From Streptomyces griseoluteus (GTDB taxonomy: Bacteria > Actinomycetota > Actinomycetes > Streptomycetales > Streptomycetaceae), in contig JOBE01000025.1 of assembly GCA_000717735.1 (NCBI GenBank), forward strand, positions 1 through 64,000: a stretch of DNA of 64,000 nucleotides, written 5' to 3'. Within the stretch, counting starts at the first letter, position 1. Every line of letters begins with the position of its first letter. The position numbers and the translations under genes are program-made. This document shows, piece by piece, positions 51,208-59,566 of the stretch. Below the pieces are notes generated by a model. It was not told the origin of the DNA and searched no databases. It worked only from the letters and a program-made list of their open reading frames with translations.

Positions 51208-51684
51208 ATGTCCCCCAGCACCGTAGGAGGCCGGCGCGGGCGCCGGGCCGTCCCGGGCGTCCTGGTCGCGGCGGGCGCGGCGTTCGTGCTCGCCCTGACC
51301 GGATGCTCCGACGACGGCGGCGGGTCCGGCGGCGTCGCGGACGACCGGGCGGACGCCACGGCGGCCGTCTGCGAGGAGTTGACGGGTCTCCGGGGCCACA
51401 GCAGCGAGATGCGGAACCTGAACCCGTCCGAGACGGTTCAGGGCATCCAGGACGTCAGGGCCGACATGACCGACGACATGGCGGAGATCCGGGACGCCGC
51501 CGAGGAGGCCGGTGTGAACACCGACGCCCTGCAGGCGGCCTTCCGGGAGCTGGACGTCACGATGGACCACCTGGACAGGAACATGACCGGGCCGGCGGCG
51601 GTCGACCAGGTCACCCCGCATCTGGACAAGCTGGACAAGGAGATCACGAACACGGAGAACCTCGCCGGATGCGTCCCTGCATGA
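51208..51684 (+). CDS. Lipoprotein, helical
   Basis: A 158-residue lipoprotein with signal peptide (RRAVPGVLVAAGAAFVLAL) and lipobox LTGC (Cys near residue 33), then Gly/Asp-rich linker and a helical acidic domain (CEELTGLRGHSSEMRNLNPS, DVRADMTDDMAEIRDAAEEA) ending with Cys. Strong GAGGAGGTGG precedes the ATG. It is anchored outside the membrane; role unknown. Confidence 0.82.
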   Translation: MSPSTVGGRRGRRAVPGVLVAAGAAFVLALTGCSDDGGGSGGVADDRADATAAVCEELTGLRGHSSEMRNLNPSETVQGIQDVRADMTDDMAEIRDAAEEAGVNTDALQAAFRELDVTMDHLDRNMTGPAAVDQVTPHLDKLDKEITNTENLAGCVPA

Positions 51685-51756
51685 GGCGTCGCGACACTCC
51701 TGACGATCCGGGAGACGTCCTGGCCCTGAGGCGAGCACCGTGCCGCGCCGGTGCCG

Positions 51757-52440
51757 TCAGCCCTCCACCCCGGTCGCCGTGTGGGCGGCGCCCACCGGCT
51801 TGGACTCCGGGGAGCCGCGCTGCCTCAGGTAGACGGAGAGGATCGCCATGGAGGCGACGGCGAGCAGCTCGGACTGCCAGTTCTGGAGCGTGCGGTTCCA
51901 GAACTCGGCGGAGAGGACGTACGTGCTCCAGCCGACCGGGTCCTGGAGTGCACGGAGCTGTCCCTCGTTGTAGGTGACGACGCCGGTGACGGACTGGGCC
52001 AGCCAGGACAGCAGGAAGATCAGGCACATCACGATGCCGAGGGAGTTCGAGTAGAGGCTCTGCCGCAGTCCGCCGGCGGAGGCGGCGCGGGGCGACTCGG
52101 GGGTCGCGTACGCGCCGGTCTTCTGCCGCTCGTCCGACTCCCGGCCGATGCTGTCGACCTCCTTCGACTCCGGCGAACCGCGCTGGACCAGCCAGACGGT
52201 GCCGAAGGCGAAGAGGAAGAACTGGAGGAACTCCGACTGCCAGTTCTCGGTGACGTCGACGAGGAAGTCGGAGGTCAGCACGTACTCGCCGCATCCGACG
52301 GGATGCAGTCCCGACGAGCGCAGGACGGTGTTGAGCTCCGCGCAGCCGGCGAAGGCCTGGCCCGTCAGGGTGAGCAGGAACGCCGTGCCGAAGGCGAGGG
52401 TCAGGCCGTTGTCGCGGAGGAAGCGCAGGGGACCGCTCAT
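51757..52440 (-). CDS. DUF6766 four-TM protein with internal duplication
   Basis: A 227-residue protein of two similar halves, each with two TM helices ending in a motif NWQSE...RGSPESK (about residues 62-93 and 186-215). Family DUF6766 is widespread in actinobacteria, function unknown. ATG overlaps the 27-residue micro-ORF stop. It is the last gene of a minus-strand operon with a small hydrophobic peptide and a lipoprotein. Confidence 0.85.
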   Translation of the reverse strand: MSGPLRFLRDNGLTLAFGTAFLLTLTGQAFAGCAELNTVLRSSGLHPVGCGEYVLTSDFLVDVTENWQSEFLQFFLFAFGTVWLVQRGSPESKEVDSIGRESDERQKTGAYATPESPRAASAGGLRQSLYSNSLGIVMCLIFLLSWLAQSVTGVVTYNEGQLRALQDPVGWSTYVLSAEFWNRTLQNWQSELLAVASMAILSVYLRQRGSPESKPVGAAHTATGVEG

Positions 52441-52520
52441 CGCTGCATCAGCCCCACCGTCAGCGCGAGGGCGAGGCCCACGGTGACGACCACCAGACAG
52501 AGCACGAACACGGTACGCAC
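52437..52520 (-). CDS. 27-residue hydrophobic micropeptide
   Basis: GTG start at 52520 lies 1 base after the upstream lipoprotein stop; 27 residues, MRTVFVLCLVVVTVGLALAL then TVGLMQR, form a single transmembrane helix. Its stop overlaps the ATG of the DUF6766 gene (ATGA). Tight coupling on both sides argues it is translated. Too short for family assignment. Confidence 0.6.
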   Translation of the reverse strand: MRTVFVLCLVVVTVGLALALTVGLMQR

Positions 52521-52521
52521 C

Positions 52522-52923
52522 TCAGTCCCCCTTCACTTCGCACCGGGCCGGGCGTCCGGGCCTCGGTACGCATCCGGCCGCCGTGACCTTCCAGCCCTCG
52601 GGGAAGGAGGCGAGGAAGACGCTGTCGCGCGCGAACACGACCCTGGCCTGTTCTCCGTAGACGTCGGTGGCGAGCGGTTCCCCCGCGACGGTGTCGAGCC
52701 GCAGCGCGGCCAGGGCGGTGGGACAGGGTCCGTCCTGCTCCAGCTCCTCGCGGGTGGCCGGCGCCAGCGCCTCGCAGGCCCGGACCTCGTCGGAGGCGCG
52801 CAGCGCCGCCCCGAAGCCGAGGGCAGCCGACCGCGCCGCGGACGCGCGCTCCTCGACGCTCCCGCATCCGGCGAGCCCGAGACACAGGACGCTCATCAGG
52901 AGACAGGCGGTGATCGGACGCAT
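52522..52923 (-). CDS. Lipoprotein
   Basis: A 133-residue lipoprotein with signal peptide (PITACLLMSVLCLGLAGC; lipobox LAGC, Cys at 20) and a mature domain with two or more Cys (ACEALAPATREELEQDGPCP; ending ...RCEVKGD). It starts the operon lipoprotein-micropeptide-DUF6766. A role in envelope sensing is possible but not shown. Confidence 0.82.
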   Translation of the reverse strand: MRPITACLLMSVLCLGLAGCGSVEERASAARSAALGFGAALRASDEVRACEALAPATREELEQDGPCPTALAALRLDTVAGEPLATDVYGEQARVVFARDSVFLASFPEGWKVTAAGCVPRPGRPARCEVKGD

Positions 52924-53048
52924 GGGACCGAGGATGGACCGCCGTACGACGGCCGCTCCGGTCGGATGGTCTGACACGCGCGGGGTTGACCCGTGCGGCG
53001 TACCCGCCGGAACCGCCGGCGGGTACGGGGCGCTCGGGGGTCGGTCGG

Positions 53049-54218
53049 TCAGACGGTCGTCGGCGTCGGGCCGGAGGTCCAGCGCAGTACGGCGCCGAGA
53101 CCGCCCGCCGGGCCCGTCATGTCCTCGGGCACCACGAGCACTTCGGAGTCGGCGGCGACGCAGGCACGCAGCAGGGCGTCGTCGGCGCGGGCCTCCTCGG
53201 CCCTGCCGAACCCCCAGCCCTTCGCCTCGGTGCGGCCGACGGCGATGTCGTACGCGCCGGTGCCGACCCAGACCGGTCGCCCGGCGTCGGAGGCGTCGTG
53301 ACCGAGGAGCAGGGTGGCGACCTGGTGTTCCCGTGCGGCCTCCACCACGGCGGGTACGCCTTCGGCGGCGGGGCCGGGAGCGGTCTCGACGGTCGACTCG
53401 CGGTGCTCGCCGGGCCGCCCGCGCGCCGCGCGGAACGCGTCGAGCGTGCGCTGCACCCGTTCGCGGGCGTACCGCGAGCGGGCCTCCTCGATCTGGCGGG
53501 CGAGGTTCTCGGTGGACGCGCCGGGGGCCCGGCTGCCGTTCTCCACCTCGACGGCGATGTTCCGCAGCTGCTGCGGGAGCCGCTCCCGTACGGCCTTGCG
53601 CTCGCGTGCGTCGCCGGCCAGGACGAGCAGCGTGCCGCCGTCCTGGGGGCAGCGCCGGGCGATCTCGGCGGCGATGATCTCGGCCGTCTCGTCCCAGGCG
53701 TCCTCGACCTTGTTGGTGTAGTGCCACTCGTACCGGTCCTCGGGGACGCTGCGGTGGCCGCGGCCCTGCCACTGCTCCCCCTCGGCCGTGCCCATGCGCT
53801 CCCTGCCGAAGGAGTGCCACCGCTCCAGGTCGGCGCCCGTGCGGTCGATCAGGGCGACCTGGCAGTCCGGTTCGTCGGTCCGCAGGAACACCAGCGGGGC
53901 GATGTGCGGGAGGCCCGACCAGGTCACCTCGACGGCCGGCGGGGCCACCGGGAGGGGCAGGTCGAGCACGATCTCGCCGGCCGTGGCGAAGAGGGCGCGG
54001 CCGGGCGGCGCAGCGGAGGCCGGCTCGGCCGCGAGCCGTTCGGCGACCGCGCGGACGGTGGCCGGATCGGTGCCCGCGTCGACGAGCTGTGCGACGACGG
54101 ACCGGTCACGGAGTTTCTGGATCTTCGCCGCGTCCTCGGTGGCCCGGTTCGTCTCGAGGTAGACGGAGGCCCAGGGTCCGGAACGTTCCAGAAGCGGTTT
54201 GAGGAAGTCGAGGTCCAT
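53049..54218 (-). CDS. Vms1/Ankzf1-type (baeRF) release-factor-like protein
   Basis: A 389-residue bacterial release-factor-fold protein (Vms1/Rf1 domain family). Features: MDLDFLKPLLERSGPWASVYLETNR start, VALIDRTGADLERWHSF, GGTLLVLAGDARERKAVRERLP middle and WTSGPT-like end. Relatives act on stalled ribosome peptidyl-tRNA in eukaryotes; bacterial roles are unclear. It lies amid stress genes on the minus strand. Confidence 0.85.
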   Translation of the reverse strand: MDLDFLKPLLERSGPWASVYLETNRATEDAAKIQKLRDRSVVAQLVDAGTDPATVRAVAERLAAEPASAAPPGRALFATAGEIVLDLPLPVAPPAVEVTWSGLPHIAPLVFLRTDEPDCQVALIDRTGADLERWHSFGRERMGTAEGEQWQGRGHRSVPEDRYEWHYTNKVEDAWDETAEIIAAEIARRCPQDGGTLLVLAGDARERKAVRERLPQQLRNIAVEVENGSRAPGASTENLARQIEEARSRYARERVQRTLDAFRAARGRPGEHRESTVETAPGPAAEGVPAVVEAAREHQVATLLLGHDASDAGRPVWVGTGAYDIAVGRTEAKGWGFGRAEEARADDALLRACVAADSEVLVVPEDMTGPAGGLGAVLRWTSGPTPTTV

Positions 54219-54311
54219 GGTGTCCCCAGAGATGTCGGGCGGGCATCGCTGCCCGAGCCCTCGCCTTTCGGTCGGTCACGGGTCGCCCGGCCGATTGCCG
54301 GTCACTGTCGG

Positions 54312-54530
54312 TCACCTTCCGCGGCGCCCCTTCGTCGCCTTCGTGCCGTCCTCGTCGTCCGTCCCGCGTTCGCCCTCCGCCTGGGAGGGAGTGGTCTGCC
54401 GCATCGCGTCGTCGCCGTCGCCCAGCAGCTGTGCCTCGCGGACGCGGGCGGCCTCACGGTCCAGCTCATGCTGCCGCCGCGCCGCGTCGTCCGACGTGTG
54501 CTCGCGGGGTCCGTCCCTGCGCGCGCTCAT
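54312..54530 (-). CDS. Small hydrophilic protein
   Basis: A 72-residue charged protein (SARRDGPREHTSDDAARRQH, ELDREAARVREAQLLGDG), likely disordered to helical. ATG 54530 follows TGGAGGAAGG. Similar small hydrophilic proteins occur in osmotic/desiccation regulons, but this gene shows no named domain. Confidence 0.6.
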   Translation of the reverse strand: MSARRDGPREHTSDDAARRQHELDREAARVREAQLLGDGDDAMRQTTPSQAEGERGTDDEDGTKATKGRRGR

Positions 54531-54606
54531 GGCCTTCCTCCACTCGTCGAGGTCTTCGGAGGGCGACTGCCCCGGCTCACGGCGGGCATGCGGTGTGCCT
54601 CCACGG

Positions 54607-55116
54607 CTACGGTTCGTTCTCGGGCGCCGCCCGCTCCTCCTCGGTCCTGTCCGCCGCGGTGTCCACGTGCATCGCGGCCTCCTCGGCGGGTGCGGCCCCG
54701 TCGTCCGGGCCGACGTCCCGGGCGACGGCGCGGTCCACCCGGCCCGGCCGCGTGGCGACCGGCGCGAGCCGGCCGGCCCGGGTGGCACCGGCCTCCTCGT
54801 CGACCGGTTCGCCCGCCCCCTCCGGCAGGTCCCCGATACCGTCGCCCTCCGGCGGCGGCACGTCCGGGACCTCCTGGGCGAGCCTGTCGTCGAGCGGCTC
54901 GCCCTCCCGCTGTTCGCGCTGTGTGGTGCCGTGCCGGGTGACGCCGCGCGGGCGCTCGGGCGGGGAGTAGCCGGGGACGGACATGTCCTCGAGCGGGTCC
55001 GTCACGATCGCGTTGTCCGGATCGAGTTCACCGGAGGGCCGGTTGGCCGCGTCGGAGTGGGTGGGCTGGTAGACGTCGTCGCCGCGGGCGCCGGGGTCGG
55101 GCTCGTTGCGGGCCAT
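54607..55116 (-). CDS. DUF5709 family protein
   Basis: A 169-residue acidic protein containing the DUF5709 pattern LEDMSVPGYSPPERPRG with GTTQREQREGEPLDDRLAQE-like follow-up, then a Pro/Glu/Ala-rich tail. The family is actinobacterial and of unknown function. Located in the run of stress-associated minus-strand genes; ATG lies after GGAACCGGCC. Confidence 0.85.
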   Translation of the reverse strand: MARNEPDPGARGDDVYQPTHSDAANRPSGELDPDNAIVTDPLEDMSVPGYSPPERPRGVTRHGTTQREQREGEPLDDRLAQEVPDVPPPEGDGIGDLPEGAGEPVDEEAGATRAGRLAPVATRPGRVDRAVARDVGPDDGAAPAEEAAMHVDTAADRTEEERAAPENEP

Positions 55117-55178
55117 GGCCGGTTCCCTTCGTCTCGGTGGGAGGGCGGGTGGTCGGGGTGGTGCGGGCCGGTGCCCGG

Positions 55179-55403
55179 TCAGTCGGTGGCCAGGATGATC
55201 GCGTACACCACGAAGAACAGGGCGCACACGACGACCAGCGTCCACAGCAGCAGGAGGGGGCCGGTGGTCCAGCCCCGCCGGGGCGGCCGGTGCGGGCCGG
55301 TGCCCGTGCCGGTCCCCGACTCCGCCGGGGGTGTCTCGCCGGGTCGCATGCCGCCGTCCGGGAGGTTCCTGGGGTCCGGGTCGGGGTTGCTCGGTGCGGT
55401 CAT
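55179..55403 (-). CDS. DUF6480 single-TM protein
   Basis: A 74-residue protein with N-terminal SNPDPDPRNLPDGGMRPGET, the hallmark of DUF6480, and a C-terminal TM helix (about 47-70, GPLLLLWTLVVVCALFFVVY). Function unknown; found beside stress genes in Streptomyces. Confidence 0.85.
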   Translation of the reverse strand: MTAPSNPDPDPRNLPDGGMRPGETPPAESGTGTGTGPHRPPRRGWTTGPLLLLWTLVVVCALFFVVYAIILATD

Positions 55404-55490
55404 GGCGTCTCATCTCCCTGCGGGGTACGGAGGGTCCGTACGGTCGAACGGCCCGGTCCCGGCACTCCGGCGACGCGTCCCGGGCCGTCC

Positions 55491-56456
55491 CTAGAGGCCG
55501 CGGAGGGCGGGCAGCAGCGTCGTCTCCGCCCAGCGCAGGAAAGGCGTCTGGTGGGCGCCCCCGACCTGGACGAGGGCGAGGTCGGTGAAGCCGGCCTCGG
55601 CGAAGGGGCGGACGGCGTCCACGACGGCGCCGACGTCGTCCCCGCAGGGGACGCTCTTCGCCACGTCCTCCGGGCGGACGTACTCGGTCGCCTGGTCGAA
55701 TCCCGCCGGGAGGGGAAGCTCGGCGTTGAGGCGCCAGCCGCCGACGGACCAGCGGAACTGCTCGTGGACCCGGGCCACCGCGGCGTCCCGGTCGGTGTCG
55801 AAGCAGACCGGCAGCTGGCCGATGCGGGGCTTGCCCGCCCCTCCCTGCGCGTCGAAGGCGTCGAGCAGCTCGCGGCGGGGTTCCGTGGCGATCACCAGAT
55901 CGCCGTGGCGGCCGGCCAGCGCGCAGGAGCGGGGGCCGGACACCGCGATGCCGACGGGCGGCGGCGTGTCAGGGACGTCCCACAGCTTGGCGTCGTCGAC
56001 CTGGAAGTGGCGGCCGTGGCGAGTCACGTACTCCCCGGTGAACAGGGCGTGGATGATCTCGGCGGCCTCGTCGAGCATGCCCAGGCGGACGCGCGCGGAG
56101 GGCCAGCCCCGGCCGACCACGTGCTCGTTGAGGTTCTCTCCCGAGCCGAGGCCCAGCCGGAACCGGCCTTCGGACAGCAGTTGCAGCGTCGCCGCCTTCT
56201 GCGCGATCACCGCGGGGTGGTAGCGGAAGGTCGGGCAGGTCACGAAGGTCATCAGGGGAATGCGGGCGGTCGCCTGCGCGGCGGCTCCGAGGACGCTCCA
56301 CGCGTACGGCGCGTGCCCCTGCGACGCCAGCCAGGGGAAGGAGTGGTCGGAGATCACGGAGAAGTCGAATCCGACCCGCTCCGCCTCGACCACGTGCCCG
56401 ACCAGCTCACGGGGGCCTGCCTGCTCGGTCATCATCGTGTATCCGAAGCGCATCAT
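55491..56456 (-). CDS. F420-dependent LLM-class oxidoreductase
   Basis: A 321-residue luciferase-like monooxygenase-fold enzyme using coenzyme F420: MMRFGYTMMTEQAGPRELV, DFSVISDHSFPWL, GRFRLGLGSGENLNEH, VGRGWPSA and TPPPVGIAVSGPRSCALAGR. This is the subgroup annotated as G6PDH-like (TIGR03557-type). Substrate not determined; the position within stress genes fits redox roles. Confidence 0.88.
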   Translation of the reverse strand: MMRFGYTMMTEQAGPRELVGHVVEAERVGFDFSVISDHSFPWLASQGHAPYAWSVLGAAAQATARIPLMTFVTCPTFRYHPAVIAQKAATLQLLSEGRFRLGLGSGENLNEHVVGRGWPSARVRLGMLDEAAEIIHALFTGEYVTRHGRHFQVDDAKLWDVPDTPPPVGIAVSGPRSCALAGRHGDLVIATEPRRELLDAFDAQGGAGKPRIGQLPVCFDTDRDAAVARVHEQFRWSVGGWRLNAELPLPAGFDQATEYVRPEDVAKSVPCGDDVGAVVDAVRPFAEAGFTDLALVQVGGAHQTPFLRWAETTLLPALRGL

Positions 56457-56504
56457 GACCCGCGACTTGCCACGGCGGGCGTGCCTGAAACGGTCCCGGG
56501 CCCG

Positions 56505-57143
56505 TCACATGCCGCCGCGGGGGTTCGGGTCCTCGGGGCCGGGCGGCATCGGCCAGGCGTTCCGTTCGTTCCCGGGCGTGGGCATGTTCTTGGGTCCGGG
56601 CTCCGCCGGGACCGGCCCGGGTCCCTCACCCATGGCGGCGCCAGGGGTGCTCTGCCCGGTCTCCCCGCCGGCGCCCGTTCCCGCGTCGCCGGGGCGGATA
56701 CGGCCACGCCAGCCGCCCGTCTCCCGGCCCTGTTCCTCGATGAAGCCCTTGAACCGCCGCAGGTCGCCCTTGACCCGCCGGTCCAGCACGCCCATCGCGT
56801 CCGCGGCCTTCTCCAGGAGACCGTCGGACTCGACGTCCATGGCCAGCCGGACCCGGGTGTGCTCACCGTCGAGGGGCTGGAAACTGACGACGCCCTTCTG
56901 CTGCACGTCCCCGCCGACGGTCCGCCACGACACGCGCTCGTCCGGCAGCTGGTCGACGATCTCCGTGTCGAACTCCCGGCGCACCCCGGCCACCTTGGTC
57001 CGCCAGTGGCAATGCCGGTCGTCCGTCTGCCGTACGTCCTCCACGCCCTCCATGAACCTCGGGAACTCCTCGAACTGCGTCCACTGGTCGTACACCGTCC
57101 GCAGCGGAACATCCACGTCGATCGTCTGCTCGACCCTGCTCAT
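56505..57143 (-). CDS. SRPBCC cyclase/dehydrase-type protein
   Basis: A 212-residue protein with START-like fold in residues 1-150 (VEQTIDVDVPLRTVYDQWTQ, EEFPRFMEGVEDVRQ, VSFQPLDGEHTRVRL) and a Pro/Gly-rich disordered C-terminal tail (about 155-212). ATG 57143 is chosen over an upstream start because AGGTGAGGAAG precedes it. Family relatives respond to envelope or osmotic stress; ligand unknown. Confidence 0.85.
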   Translation of the reverse strand: MSRVEQTIDVDVPLRTVYDQWTQFEEFPRFMEGVEDVRQTDDRHCHWRTKVAGVRREFDTEIVDQLPDERVSWRTVGGDVQQKGVVSFQPLDGEHTRVRLAMDVESDGLLEKAADAMGVLDRRVKGDLRRFKGFIEEQGRETGGWRGRIRPGDAGTGAGGETGQSTPGAAMGEGPGPVPAEPGPKNMPTPGNERNAWPMPPGPEDPNPRGGM

Positions 57144-57250
57144 GACTTCCTCACCTTCACGTCGTGTCACGGACACCGTCGCGCGTACCCGGCGATCCGC
57201 GTCCCATGCCCGGTCGCCTGGCGCCTCGCGGACGGGCCGGTAGCGTGGAC

Positions 57251-57270
57251 GTACCGGTATGTACCGGTAC
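57251..57270. promoter_or_regulatory. Tandem GTACCGGTA operator-like repeat
   Basis: GTACCGGTAT directly followed by GTACCGGTAC (a 10-bp palindrome) lies between the divergent SRPBCC and isochorismatase genes, 28 bp upstream of the latter's start. A regulator-binding site is likely; regulator unknown. Confidence 0.5.
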
Positions 57271-57298
57271 GAACTGGGAGCGAAATGGGGAGTCGGCC

Positions 57299-57835
57299 TT
57301 GGCGAAGGACGCGCTCGTCGTCATCGACATGCTCAACACCTACCGGCACGAGGACGCGGAGCGGCTCGTCCCGTCGGTGACCCGGGCCCTCCCCGGCATC
57401 GTGGACCTGCTGCGGCGCGCCAGGGCGGCGGGCGTTCCGGTCATCTACGCGAACGACAACTTCGGCCGCTGGCGCTCCCACCACGGCCAGATCCTCGACA
57501 TGGCCCTCTCCGGCGACCACCCCGAACTCGTCGAGCCGGTCCGGCCCGACGACGACTCCCTGTTCGTGGTCAAGGCCCGCCACTCCATCTTCTACGAGAC
57601 GCCGCTCGCCTATCTGCTGCGCGGTCTGGAGGTCGACGGGCTCGTCCTCACGGGCCAGGTGACCGAGCAGTGCGTCCTCTACTCCGCCCTGGACGCGCAC
57701 ATCCGGCACCTCGGTGTCACGGTGCCGCGCGACGCGGTGGCCCACATCCACGGGGACCTGGCGGACGCGGCCCTGCGGATGGTGGAGCGGAACATGAGCG
57801 GTCGGATCGTCGACGCCGCCGACGTCTCGTGGTGA
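57299..57835 (+). CDS. Isochorismatase-family cysteine hydrolase (TTG start)
   Basis: A 178-residue hydrolase with Asp-Lys-Cys triad: VVIDMLN (Asp near 9), VVKARHSIFYE (Lys near 91), TGQVTEQCVLYSALD (Cys near 126). No upstream ATG/GTG suits; TTG 57299 has GGGGAGTCGGCC before it and starts at the family N-terminus. Substrate could be a nicotinamide-like amide or other; not resolved. Confidence 0.84.
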   Translation: MAKDALVVIDMLNTYRHEDAERLVPSVTRALPGIVDLLRRARAAGVPVIYANDNFGRWRSHHGQILDMALSGDHPELVEPVRPDDDSLFVVKARHSIFYETPLAYLLRGLEVDGLVLTGQVTEQCVLYSALDAHIRHLGVTVPRDAVAHIHGDLADAALRMVERNMSGRIVDAADVSW

Positions 57836-57922
57836 GTCCCTGCGCGTTCCGGTGAGTCCCGAGGCGTGCCGCGGCCCGGTGGCGGTAGCTCGCCACCGGG
57901 CCGGGGCCGGTCTCCGGGCCGC

Positions 57923-58342
57923 TCAGGATTCCGCGGAGACCGTCTCCACGAGGTCGCCGGTCTGCCGGTCGGAGAGGGAGCGGGCGACGTCGGCCTGGGC
58001 GATGATGCCGACGAGGATGTGTCCGTCGATGACGGGGACCCGGCGGATCTTGTGTTCGCTCATGACGCTCAGCACCTGTTCGACACTGTCGTCCGCCTTG
58101 ACGGTGATGATCTCGTCCTGCGCGCACTCGCCGGCGGTGCACTGTGCCGGGTCCTTGCCCTGGGCGACGGCCTTCACGACGATGTCGCGATCGGTGAGCA
58201 TGCCCTTGAGCTTCTCGTCGGGGCCGCAGATGGGCAGCGCGCCCACATCGAGCTCGACCATCTTCCGGGCGGCGTCGACGAGGGTCTCGGAGGAGCGGAC
58301 ACAGGTCGCGTCCGGGGTCATGATGTCGCGTGCGGTGGTCAT
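57923..58342 (-). CDS. Paired CBS-domain protein
   Basis: A 139-residue protein of two CBS domains: ARDIMTPDATCVRSSETLVD, GALPICGPDEKLKGMLTDRD (first) and QDEIITVKADDSVEQVLSVM, RRVPVIDGHILVGIIAQADV (second). Such stand-alone pairs bind adenine nucleotides and sense energy or redox state. ATG 58342 is used; an upstream GTG (58357) would add five residues. Common in actinobacterial dormancy/stress loci. Confidence 0.9.
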   Translation of the reverse strand: MTTARDIMTPDATCVRSSETLVDAARKMVELDVGALPICGPDEKLKGMLTDRDIVVKAVAQGKDPAQCTAGECAQDEIITVKADDSVEQVLSVMSEHKIRRVPVIDGHILVGIIAQADVARSLSDRQTGDLVETVSAES

Positions 58343-58408
58343 GACTATCGCCTGCACTCAGGGTCGTGGTGGCTGTGTCTGACGGGTGCCCGGCCGGGCA
58401 GCCCCGGT

Positions 58409-58448
58409 CCGTGGCCGCCGGGCCGGGTGCCCGGCCCGGCGGCCACGG
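58409..58448. terminator. Long hairpin between CsbD element and CBS gene
   Basis: Perfect 19-bp arms (58409-58427 with 58430-58448) lie 66 bp upstream of the CBS start (minus strand) and downstream of csbD. Likely terminates csbD transcription on the minus strand. Confidence 0.7.
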
Positions 58449-58484
58449 GTGAGACCGCGCGGGCATCGCAAGGCGGAGGAGGGC

Positions 58485-58573
58485 GCCATGGCGGAGCCAT
58501 GGCAACCGACGACAACGCGGCGAGGCGCGGTGCCAGGGCCCGCGAGCCCGGCAAGATCCGAACGAGAGGCCCT
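58485..58573. mobile_element. MITE/IS end joined to csbD stop codon
   Basis: Bases 58527-58573 match the right part of the 81-bp element at 40441 (40 of 47), ending ...AACGAGAGGCCCT. A GCCATGGC-GGA-GCCATGGC hairpin (58485-58503) lies inside the same stretch. No left terminal repeat is seen, so this is a larger or decayed element with one end. Its terminal CCCTA supplies the csbD stop codon (CTA at 58572-58574). Confidence 0.65.
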
Positions 58574-58766
58574 AGGCGGGCGGGCGCGGCTTCATGTCGT
58601 CGACGGCCTTCCCGCTGCGCCGGTGCCCCTTCTCCATGACCTCGCGGGCCTTGCCCTTCATCTCCTCGGTCTTGCCTTCGGCCTCCATCCGCTTGTTGCC
58701 CGTCGCCTTGCCCACGGTCTCCTTGATCTTTCCCTTGGCCTTCTCCATACCGCTCTTCTTGGCCAT
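58572..58766 (-). CDS. CsbD-family stress protein
   Basis: A 64-residue charged protein: MEKAKGKIKETVGKATGNKR and MEAEGKTEEMKGKAREVMEK are two CsbD repeats, a sigma-B-dependent family in Bacillus and actinobacteria. ATG follows AAAGGAG. The stop lies at the edge of an IS-like end, so the C-terminus may have been re-made by insertion. Member of a putative general stress regulon (family knowledge). Confidence 0.85.
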   Translation of the reverse strand: MAKKSGMEKAKGKIKETVGKATGNKRMEAEGKTEEMKGKAREVMEKGHRRSGKAVDDMKPRPPA

Positions 58767-58802
58767 GAGGGGCTCCTTTCTCGTCCTTCTCATCGGTATG
58801 CG

Positions 58803-59381
58803 TCATCCCCGGTTCCCGCCGCCGTCGAGGGCTTCGACGATCGCGGCCGCGAAGGCGTCGATGTCGTCGGGCCTGCGGGACGTGATCAGGGGGTGGCGTC
58901 CTGAGGTGTCGACGACGACCTCCCGGTCCACCCAGGTGCCTCCGGCGTTCTCCAGGTCGGCCCGCAGCGACGGGTACGAGGTCAGTTCACGGTCCCGGGC
59001 CAGTCCGCTGTCCACGAGGAGCCAGGGGCCGTGGCAGACCGCGGCCACCGGTTTGCCGGCCTCGGCGAAGGCCGAGACCAGGCGCAGCGCCTCGTCGTCG
59101 GTGCGGAGCCGGTCGGCGTTGAGGGTGCCGCCCGGGACGACGACGGCGTCGAAGCCGTCCGCGGTGGCGGTCGCAAGGGTCGTGTCCGGTGCGACGTCGG
59201 AGCCGGGGCGGCGGTCCGATACGAGGGTGCGGACGGGCTCGTCCTTTTGGGCGGCCACCGTGACGCGGGCTCCGGCCTCACGCAGAACGGCGATGGGCTT
59301 CTCCAGTTCGACCTGCTCCGTCCCGTAGTTCGTCGTCAGGACGAGGACGTTCCTTCCGTCGAGCTTGCCGTCAGGCGACAC
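58803..59381 (-). CDS. DJ-1/PfpI-family protein
   Basis: A 192-residue DJ-1/PfpI-fold protein with nucleophile Cys in AVCHGPWLLVDSG (about residue 111), VVVPGGTLNADRLR and an IVLTTNYGTEQVELEKPI-like N-terminus (read VLVLTTNYGTEQVE). Family members are proteases, glyoxalases or chaperones. GTG start has AGAGGAACG before it. Its site beside CsbD fits protein-quality or carbonyl stress. Confidence 0.87.
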   Translation of the reverse strand: MSPDGKLDGRNVLVLTTNYGTEQVELEKPIAVLREAGARVTVAAQKDEPVRTLVSDRRPGSDVAPDTTLATATADGFDAVVVPGGTLNADRLRTDDEALRLVSAFAEAGKPVAAVCHGPWLLVDSGLARDRELTSYPSLRADLENAGGTWVDREVVVDTSGRHPLITSRRPDDIDAFAAAIVEALDGGGNRG

Positions 59382-59566
59382 GACACGTTCCTCTCTGCGG
59401 ATCGGGCCCCCACCATTCCTGCGGGTCACCGCGCAGGCGCCGCTCAAACCTCGTACGCCTCGGGGAAAGGAGCCACACATGATTTGCGGATGAAGGGGGA
59501 AACGCCGGGAATCCAAGGGTTTCGCGCCGAGGACCGGCCGGCCCCAGAGGCAACGGAGGTTCTGCC

